Positions 56,301 to 64,000 of a DNA stretch of 64,000 nt are shown here, in pieces; position 1 is the first letter of the stretch; each line of letters opens with the position of its first letter. The translations under genes were made by a program, and so were the position numbers. The stretch lies in assembly GCF_030848805.1 (NCBI RefSeq), contig NC_092366.1, positions 7,617,224 to 7,681,223 of the forward strand, read 5' to 3'. This DNA is from Temnothorax longispinosus (lineage: Eukaryota > Arthropoda > Insecta > Hymenoptera > Formicidae). The notes below the pieces were generated by a model that was given only the letters and a program-made list of their open reading frames with translations, made no database searches and had not been told where the DNA came from.

Positions 56301-59300
56301 GAGGCAAGTAGAAAGGAAATAGAAGGATTTGTGACAGTTATATGTTGGAGTAGAGAGAGGTGGGATTGACTCTGTGGTTTTATGTATATCCTATTATCCG
56401 CGTCAAATCGCCCGTGACGAGTTCCTGGGTGACTGAATCAGAAATGGATACAAGTCTACGTTATAATACTCGATCTGACGTCAACGCTAGCGTAAAAATA
56501 TCGTTGAAGTATCCGCGATTACGTAAAAAAAAGGGAATTGTAACAATTAATTTTAAAAGTCTTCCGTAATAAAGACAATTTTAGATTATGAAACTTTATA
56601 GGGAAGCTCTGAACAGTTATTATGTAATAAAAAAATTATTATCTTTGATGATTTAGATATGCTTGATCACGAAATATTCTTGTTCGAATTCTTCTTTATA
56701 TGAACCGTTCTAATATTCTCAGAAGTTAATAAATTGATCCGGCAGTTTGATCGTGCAATTTACATCTGAAATTGACTCGTGATCAGCGAGATCAATACCT
56801 TCGTTTCTGCATTCGGGCACTTGGTCGGCCCACATGCACACCCTGGCCTCACGGTCGTAGGCCAGTCCGGGGCTGCACTGGTAGCGGGAGGCCTCGCCGT
56901 TCCAACAGTTCCAGAAGACGTCGCACTTCTTCTCGTCGGGAAAGATGCCGTAGAGGCGGGAACAGTGCGGCGTGGTGATGGGCGGTTCGAGCTGCGTGCG
57001 CTCGCCGCAGTCCACGTTGTGCAGGTAATCGCAGTTCTCGGTGAGGAACTTGCTGTCACTGGCGTCAAATGCCAGACCGTTGCCGCACGTCTTCAGTTCC
57101 GCCACGTTGTTGTCGCATTTCCAATACTTGTCGCACGATATGTGATGAGGATAGAACCCGAAATCGTCCGGGCATTTGAAGGACTCCTGAGCGTTCGTCC
57201 CTGAAATGATCAAGCAAAGGTCGCATGTCGAGTTCGGCGGATTTTCTCGAGATTCTTCTCTATATTAAATTTTAATTAATCGATATTTTAATAAAAAACG
57301 AATCGTAGGGTGTTTGTAGATTTGTATCGTAACCGTACTTCTCATAAAGATCTCACGAAAGACATCAGTTATAATTTCTTTTTAGAACAATTATGATTTC
57401 GCAGCGTCCACAAATGAAAGAGAAAATAAGTCAAAGATGCATAACATATTTTTCCTTAAATACATCAAGGATACGGTAAAAGGCTACTTTACATTTCCAT
57501 CCAGGAAATCAGAAAAAATGCTACTTCTACTTTCGTATCCGCGGGTTGCTACGTCGAGTTTCTCGCGGATCGCGGTTAAAAGCGACCCCGCCTTTAGCTC
57601 GATAGCACCGTTCTCCGTAGGAAATTGCAGGCTAAAATTAACTGCCGGCCGCGAGAGAGCCTCCATTCCGGTTTCCTCTTTCCAATCCCCCTTTTAACAG
57701 CAACGATCGCGAAAAAAACGGCGGGTGCGGCAGGAAACATATCAACATCGTTACGGGAGAGTAAAACCAGGGGGTAGATAGATAAGGTCCCCTTTGAGAA
57801 ATACCGCACATACCGGTCCATGTTAATCGCGTCTAATTACGCCTCTTTCTTTCTTTCGTGCGCGCGCGCACGAGCGCGCGTACGCGGCATATGACGCCTG
57901 AATAAGCTAAAATGTCTTATGTAAGGGACTGTGTGCGGGACGGTAACTTTCGCCGGGCGCTTTCACTTTGGGCCCGCGGCCAGGCCCCGGCCGCAGCCGC
58001 TCGTGACTGGGCCCTCCCAGCATCCCGTTCACCCGGTTCGCGTCGCAAGCCCTAGTATCGAGAGTCCGCACACGAATGCGTCCGCGTGGAGCTGTATTCA
58101 CTTTCGTTTTCCACGGGACCGGTCCCGCCACCGAAAGCGACTTCGAAATATTCGTCGGCCAGGGGACCGCAGACAGGATCCCCCTTCGCCCCGTCCCAGT
58201 TTTCGTTCGACTCGTTTTGTAAAATATGCGGCATTAGCTCGTTATATAATTACTTGTTTAAAATACGCGGTGGTTATATAAAGGACTAATTTACATATAT
58301 ATTTAAAAGGTTTGATTGTTAAAAATCAAAATTCTATAATTAGATTGAGAATTAATACTATTTCATTAATAACATTTTGAACGAGTAGGAGATAGAGTAG
58401 AAGATATTAAATAGATCCAAGAAATATAATATAAATTTAAAAATGTTCAAAATATGTGTAAAAAAATTCGAATTTTCTTGAAAAGATTTTTAAAGATGAT
58501 TTTAAATATTTCTTAATTTCTTGTTATTTTTTCTTGATTACCATATGCTCTCTTTCTCTCTCATTTTCTCTTCCTATGATATTACCTAAGAAAGTTTCAT
58601 TGTAAATGTGTCTTACGTGGGAGAGTCTAATACGATACGTAATAATTAATTATACACTTCAGTTATTAAATATTTCATCACATACATTTAATATAAAGTA
58701 TAATAAGAGAATGTCCGTTTTATAAAAGAAAATTCCTAACATATAAGATTCAATACTCTTCATAATATCATATTTTCACTGATGATTGCATATAATTTTT
58801 CATTCAATAATTGTACGACTTAATCATTAAAAATTTTTTTTTTACAGATTTGTAGAATTCATATATATTATAGCAGTTCTCTAATAAAATTAAATATTGA
58901 AAACATAAATATTTTTTTATTATCTTTCAATGATTTTGCTCAATTACATATATCAAATTCTTAGCATTTAAAAAAATTTTTCTTCATTAAATTCTTGATA
59001 CAGTTGATTATATTTACGGAAAATCGGTATTATATATATGGAGAATATGATATTAGTTTACATTATCGGGGAAGTTTTAAAATTATTTCCGTCGTGATTA
59101 ATCGTATCCTTGAATTTTCCTTTAGCAAGAAAGGAACGAAAAAGAGGGTCAAGATCTGGGCCAAGGTTATATGCCGCGATAGCAAGAAAGCGTGAAAAAC
59201 TTCTTAGACCAGAGGCGATTTTTAATTATTACGGTATTTTTAATTAACGCGGTTGCAAGAAAGTCAATGTCGAAAAATTTAGCATTTTTAGAAGCAACTG

Positions 59301-60348
59301 ATTGAAACGTGATTTTAATGTGAAATAAAATGATTTTTTCAAAGTGAGCGTAATATTATCTAATTATTAAAAAGAGAATTTTTTAAATAATTCTTTTAAA
59401 ATATTTTGAGAGATATTAATACATCTCAGAAAATATTTCTTTATTCTATTTTACGAAGAGTAGAACACGCGCGATACAATAAGTATATTGGATACAACCG
59501 TGATTGCGGTTAATTAAATTATTTTGTTATTAGATATATGCATATTTGCATTTTATTTCTTGCACCTTTAAGAAGCATGTAAGCAAAAAATAAACATATT
59601 ATCTGTTTAATATTATAACTATATGCAAATAAAAAATATTTTTATAATTAGACAATTTTAATTTTAACACATTCAAAAATATAGTTTACATTTTAAATTA
59701 AAAAATTACATTCTCACATAACTTTTATATTTTTTAATCTTTTAAAAATATATCTTTTAAAAACTTTCTGCTTGTCTCTTACAAAGAATGTGGGATTACG
59801 TTGGTAGTATCCCTAATTTAAATGATATTAAATTTAACTATAGAAATATAAAATAATAATAAATTAATAATTAACGAATAATATGATTTACATTAATATA
59901 TTATGTTAAAGAGAATAAAAAGAAGAAGGAGAGAAAAAGAAAGAAACGTATCATTCATAAATCAAAAATTTGCACATGTGACCGCGCGAATATAAATCGA
60001 ATGATCGCGATCGCGTTTTCGGAAGAGTTTCCAAGAACTATCTCCGCGGATCCTTCGATGCGGCGAGATTTCCGGCGCAGGACTCGGTCCCGATTTATAT
60101 CCTGCTCTCGACGCACGTAGGGCGCACTGCATCTACTCTACCACACGCGCATGTTTCACACACTAACGATGAAACCTCCACTTTTTTTTTTATTGTTCGA
60201 AGAGTATCGCGTCTCACTCGCGATCTTCCGCATTTAATCGGCCCTTCCGCATTTAACTTCACCACCCTTATACCCCTCCCTGGTGATGGTTGGTCTGTTC
60301 TTACGTACCGGCGATCAGTATGGCGGCTATCACGTAGTACGTCCTCAT
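50300..60348 (-). CDS. gasp: gasp (obstructor-C, CPAP3-C): cuticular chitin-binding protein, two isoforms
   Basis: Coding exons (minus): 60348-60309, 57200-56799, 55990-55777, then either 53847-53691 (isoform of 270 residues) or 50360-50300 (238 residues). All introns are GT-AG and both joins keep the frame. Signal peptide about 1-18 (MRTYYVIAAILIAGTNAQ). Three peritrophin-A/type-2 chitin-binding domains, each with six cysteines: 23-78, 93-144 and 155-219. Spacing and wording (FGFYPHHISCDKYWKC, HCSRLYGIFPDEKKCDVFWN, CPIGTVFKIGDADG) match insect Gasp. The protein is secreted and binds chitin in the apical matrix of trachea and cuticle, where it is needed for matrix structure (known for the family). 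The C-terminal tails differ: DLKSIRKSELL plus a Pro-rich end, or DLKALRKLGYRK. Confidence 0.93.
50371..53690 (-). other. gasp intron / 3' region between the two last exons
   Basis: No further exon seen. It contains a perfect hairpin in neighbouring sequence (53473-53514) and long purine-rich runs at 52979-53135 and 53580-53680 on the plus strand, which produce Lys/Glu-rich chance frames. Such polypyrimidine tracts on the transcribed (minus) strand could influence splicing of the proximal exon, but this is only inference. Confidence 0.5.
53473..53514. repeat. Perfect short hairpin
   Basis: ATTTAAATGTAGCATT and its exact complement surround a 10-base loop TCTTGTAAGG. It lies about 180 bases downstream of the proximal gasp exon (minus strand), in its possible 3' UTR or intron. 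Confidence 0.8.
53691..53847 (-). CDS. gasp: gasp alternative last exon, proximal (long tail)
   Basis: Acceptor TTGCTCCGCAG|TGAGG. It completes Cys219, then EDYYGDLDLKSIRKSELLTG and a Pro/Arg-rich tail ending RPSPIQE. The stop codon is part of GGAATAAATCC, so a potential polyadenylation hexamer overlaps it. This tail is the one typical of Gasp. Confidence 0.92.
53848..55776 (-). other. gasp intron 3, with inverted repeat 55099-55212
   Basis: AT-rich. The inverted repeat has CTCTCTAAATTTAAATCAGT with near-complement arms TTCAATGACTTTTCACTGAT ... TTTAGAGAG and is probably a small MITE. No other coding piece recognised. Confidence 0.6.
55777..55990 (-). CDS. gasp: gasp exon 3 (chitin-binding domain 3)
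   Basis: Acceptor CTACGCAG|AGGTC, donor GGATG|GTGAGC. Residues 148-218. Five of the six cysteines are here; the sixth codon is split (TG|T or TG|C) across the junction and completed by either last exon. Confidence 0.95.
56799..57200 (-). CDS. gasp: gasp exon 2 (chitin-binding domains 1 and 2)
   Basis: Acceptor ATTTCAG|GGACG, donor GAAG|GTATTG. Residues 14-147. Twelve cysteines in two CBM14-type domains separated by GERTQLEPPITTPH. Codon use here is much more GC-rich than the flanking introns. Confidence 0.95.
57201..60308 (-). other. gasp intron 1
   Basis: 3.1 kb. A GC-richer patch at 57480-58250, unlike the AT-rich remainder, has no recognisable exon or repeat ends and could be regulatory. 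58290-59990 is AT-rich with no feature. 60000-60130 is again GC-richer (TCTCCGCGGATCC). Confidence 0.45.
60309..60348 (-). CDS. gasp: gasp coding exon 1 (signal peptide)
   Basis: ATG at 60348 with MRTYYVIAAILIA; donor CG|GTACGTAA. The context GAACCATGAGG is acceptable, and no upstream in-frame ATG is nearby. The 3.1-kb intron 1 follows. Confidence 0.88.
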
Positions 60349-60493
60349 GGTTCAACGAAAAAGTCGACTGTGTGACGCGGGGGCAAACGAATAAAAATTA
60401 ACGGGAAAAAAATTCTATTTAAGCACTTTTAAGGACACCGCCTCCGCTGCGTCGAGAGATAGAACTCTGTGTTTGGGCCCTGTCGTTCGCCAC

Positions 60494-60502
60494 CTTTATA
60501 TA
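60494..60502 (-). promoter_or_regulatory. gasp TATA box
   Basis: TATATAAAG on the minus strand, about 150 bases upstream of the ATG; start of transcription expected near 60465-60470 (AAACACAGAG). A CACGTGAC E-box-like word lies just upstream. Confidence 0.55.
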
Positions 60503-60608
60503 AGTCATTGGTCACGTGTCATAAGTCCCTCTCCCCCCCTTTTTACGGAGGCTACCACCTCCTCCTTCGGACACTTCGAGAAGAGGTGCACCTCTCTACT
60601 TTTCTCTG

Positions 60609-60610
<2 letters not shown>

Positions 60611-60668
<58 letters not shown>
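60611..60668. repeat. (CT)n microsatellite upstream of gasp
   Basis: CT dinucleotides about 110 bases upstream of the TATA box; on the gasp strand this is (GA)n, a possible GAGA-factor site. Confidence 0.9.
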
Positions 60669-60669
<1 letters not shown>

Positions 60670-62025
60670 CCGTCTCTCACTTTGAGACTTTCTGTCTTTC
60701 TTTCCCTCTGTAACGCTATCCCACTCTCCTCGTTCGTCTCCCTATCTTTCACTCTCTTCCTCTTTCTCTGTATTATGAGGCGGATTTGTGAAGCAAAATA
60801 TCACGCTGAATATTTGATGTACTTCCATTCTTATCAGCCTCGGCTATCTTGTTCAAGTTCGTGAATGAAGGAAATCGCCGCATAAAAGGAGCGTCGTAGT
60901 GATAACGGTATCTCCAGGGGAACAAACTTTTAACAGCTCGAGTTAAATAAAAGAACTAAAGAAATATAAAACACACGCAACACACGCACACACATATTTA
61001 TACATATTTATTTATTTTACTTTAGGTTTTAAAAGCAAAATTTCAGAGAACCGTGACTTAGAGTTTCTTTTATTTTCCGCTTTATAGCTGCAATATCTGT
61101 TACCGAAATAAATTATCCTTTCCCTTCTCTTGGAAATGTCGTTCGGAGTCTCAAGATATCTTCTCCGTTCTTTCGCTGGTGAATCCTCAAATCGTTGAAA
61201 TAACTTTCGGTTCTTAATTCGGTTCTACAAGCGTATTTCTCTCTTTTTTTTCGTATCCGTGTTATCTGTCGCCAGTCGCGCGACCAGTTTTGGAGCCAGC
61301 TGGTTTTCGCATCGAATACGGCGAAAACTAACGCTCTGCTATCTTCAAGATGCTTTGTTCCTCCTAAGAGTCGTGAAATTCCGCGCCGAAAGCGAGAAAA
61401 CGAGATCTCATGTACCACGGTCGTTCTTTGAGATAGAGGCGAAAGGAAGGTGAAGTCGAAAAGTTCTCGCTTGTTCCGGAGTCATAAAATATCGTCTTAG
61501 CCCGAATCCTTATTTCTTAAGAGAAAAAAAAATCAGGATTTATCTCGAGATGTCTCAACACTTTTATATTAACGTTCCAGAGAACTTTCAGAGAATTTTT
61601 CAGACTAGTTTCAGATCTGGGTCATTATTCACAGGATTGAAGCGCGCAACAGAGGATTTTTACTTCCATAAGCAATATTTCTATTAAAAAAGAATATGCG
61701 TTATAATTATCTCACGTGAGAAGGCGGCGGGAGACGCATTTGCATATCGATAAATTCGTCGAACTGCTTTCGTACGCAGTCGGCGTGTGCCGATCATGGT
61801 CGCGCGATTTGCAGAATGCCGGTCGGCTCATGGCTATAATAATAATTAATACATACGCGGCTGTGATACGTGGCTACAATGATAATCGTAAGGTCACGGC
61901 AGTCTGCGGCGCGATACAAAATAACGGAGTAAATACGAAGGTCGTGCGTCGTGCGTTCACAGTCGCGTTACTCATCCCGGCCGAGACACCACCCTCTTCG
62001 GGATCTCATCCGAAGCGGCCGGCGC
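60670..62025. other. Intergenic DNA upstream of gasp
   Basis: No coding sequence recognised. Moderately GC-rich near 61100-61450 and 61720-62030. Confidence 0.45.
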
Positions 62026-62029
62026 GGCG

Positions 62030-62036
62030 TATAAAT
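62030..62036 (+). promoter_or_regulatory. Possible core promoter on the plus strand
   Basis: GCGTATAAATCC in a GC-rich patch, with ACACAGTCGTCC about 25 bases downstream as a start-like element and ATTTGCATA at 61738. No open reading frame follows in the window, so it may serve a non-coding first exon of a gene to the right, or be spurious. Confidence 0.3.
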
Positions 62037-62049
62037 CCGTTATAAGAGG

Positions 62050-64000
62050 GTACACAGTCGTCCAATTATGCTCTCTTAATGCGTTCCGGACACTGCCGCA
62101 TTGATATACAATTTACATAGGTGAGATGGTCTTTTTTGAAAGTAATGATAGCTCTTAATGAGAGTTAACATCTTTAAAAATGCTAGTTTCATAAGAAGAT
62201 ACTTTCAACAAATATTGAGGATTTAAAGGAAGATATATTTGATTCTGTTGAAACATTTCTCTAGACTCGATATTTGTTGAAATGTGCTAATTCTCTTACT
62301 TACAACTTTTATTATAATTATTTGTTAGACATAAAATGTTAATTATAGATTGGTTTATAGATTGGTGAATATACGTCAAGTACAAATTATGTTAAATTAT
62401 TATATTTTGTGTGATTAAATAACTAAATATAGTGATTAAATAACGACAAATATAAGTGAAAATTTATATATAAATCTCTTTGATCAAATGTAATGTGTTC
62501 ATTGTACATACATGTTATGGATGTTCTCGTCACAATTGGTATAATTATTCTCGCCAAGACAGGAGTAAAAGTTTGGAATTTACATTAACATCGCGTGCAC
62601 GAAAGTAGAAATTTACCTACATTCAACTCTCCTTTTTACTTAATTCCACCTTTTTACTTAAATCTAGTTTTCTTTTCTTAAATAAACATTATTTTTTTTA
62701 AACTTTTTTTATCCGTTTTAATTTTTGTTTAAATATTTTTTTTAAATTAAAATTTAAATATTTTGTACACATAACATATAGATACGATATATATTTTTTT
62801 TGTAAATTGTTGCGTGTTCCATTTTTGGACAATAATGAGCAAGTCATGAGGGCTGTCCTTTTAAGGAAGTAAAAAAAAAAACTAAATGCTAGCTCCGAAA
62901 GTCGAATAATTAACTGCAAAAACGGGTTATGTATGCGAGAGCAGCTGTCTATATATTCCGTATGGTAAGAGCTCTGCAAATTTACTTCACGATTCTTTTA
63001 TGCAAATTTATTTATCAAACAGTTTTCAAAAAAAAAAAAAAAATTAACGGATGGTAACACGCAAGCACACGAAAAAGTTACGAAATTAGACAAAATTCGA
63101 TTCGTGTTTTTCTTCATTTCGTTGTTTCCTTGATGTGTCGAGATTGATTTATGTTCTTCATTCGGAAATCACTTTAACGGTATCTTGGAACGCAATAAAA
63201 TGAGCAATTGAAATCGATCTTAGAATCGAGGTCCTACACTAGTTGTCTTTTTTTGTTCCTAAATAATTTCTATATTTTCCGATTGTGCAACACACTTTTT
63301 GATTATACAATTATATTTTAATTCACAATTAATTTGTTTTATTGTCTGTTATTTTGTAAAATCGTTTGCGATTATTATGTTTACAGGTTATATATATATA
63401 TTTTTATTTTTTAAATATAAATTAAATGCTTGAAATTTTCAGTAGGCTTTCATTCAGACTTTTCATTTCCTGAAAGGTGTAAAAATGTACTTACGTCATA
63501 TAGAAACTAACAGGATTTGTTAAGTTTTTGATACGATCTTTGTTTACTGATTACGATCTTCTCGGTAACGATAAGCACGAGTAATTCATGTAATTAAGAT
63601 TTCGTGGAAGATGTAATTGATAATGAGCAAAACAATGTATTCATTATTCATATATGAATGGTGTATTTTCTAAGATTGATATTCCCTGGATTTTTATACA
63701 AAATTGCTTTTTCTTCCGGGGTTTTTCCAAGTCAGACACCATGAGAGCTAGTTTTTGCAATATTGCAAAAGGTCGCACATCGATCAATCGGATCACGCCA
63801 TATCAATTCACTCATACCATCCGTTTACATTTCCAATAGCTGTTACGATTCGTCACGTAAGAAAGTTGCACGGGTTTTGCAACGCATTTCGCCATTTCTC
63901 GCGACAGTGGACGAGTTATTTCGTCATATAGGAAAGTCTTAAGATCGGAAGGAAGGAATTAGAAAAAAGATGGAATGTGAAAAATAAAATTACAATTACA
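62050..64000. other. AT-rich gene-free stretch to the window end
   Basis: Poly-A and poly-T runs, short (TA)n at 63386-63400. Nothing supported as a gene or repeat. Confidence 0.4.

Noticed and set aside
56760..57204. Other frames over gasp exon 2 (both strands)
   Set aside because: Shadows of the true cysteine-patterned frame.
1..64000. tRNA genes, bacterial operons, phage or defence systems
   Set aside because: No cloverleaf-like tRNA, ribosome-binding sites or prokaryotic gene clusters were seen; splice sites, microsatellites and eukaryotic transposons dominate.

Overview
The window is eukaryotic, AT-rich and almost entirely non-coding. It looks like an insect chromosome scaffold, probably hymenopteran and possibly an ant (this is inferred from style and transposon content, not proven). 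The only intact host gene I can assemble is a chitin-binding gene of the obstructor family, gasp (obst-C / CPAP3-C), on the minus strand between about 60.35 and 50.30 kb. It has GT-AG introns, a signal peptide, three peritrophin-A domains and two alternative last exons. A second insect signal is the dense population of Penelope-like, Ty3/gypsy, non-LTR, hAT-like and TTAA-flanked elements and MITEs.

Layout. 0-12 kb: a hAT-like repeat with BED zinc fingers, split by a 4.3-kb composite insertion that carries a non-LTR retrotransposon (8-bp target duplication), then a MITE, a Penelope remnant, a fold-back element and the 3' half of a Ty3/gypsy element that runs into a 500-N gap. 12-16 kb: a decayed four-exon gene and a C-rich stretch almost without G. 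16.6-22 kb: a MITE next to 1-kb inverted arms around 3 kb of DNA holding a solo LTR with an ATCG duplication. 22-26 kb: fold-back and TTAA elements nested up to three deep. 26-34 kb: an LTR plus primer-binding site on the minus strand, a duplicated 64-bp hairpin, a fold-back element built from 90-bp repeats, and several MITEs.

34-39 kb: a decayed two-gene cassette (uncharacterised arthropod family, probably transposon-derived) interrupted by a 143-bp piece of 28S rRNA flanked by a perfect 13-bp duplication. 39.2-44.1 kb: a Penelope-like element with RT and GIY-YIG parts, near-identical inverted ends and hammerhead-like cores, itself split by a TTAA element that contains another MITE. 44.3-45 kb: a small secreted/membrane-protein gene broken by perfect hairpins. 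45-50 kb: more TTAA and TA elements and a second hAT-like copy. 50-60.5 kb: gasp. 60.5-64 kb: upstream DNA with a possible promoter on the plus strand.

No prokaryotic operon, CRISPR array, tRNA or complete rRNA gene was seen. The strongest leads are the gasp terminal-exon switch, the 28S fragment, the Penelope element, the repeated hairpin, the G-poor tract and the 90-bp coding-like repeat.
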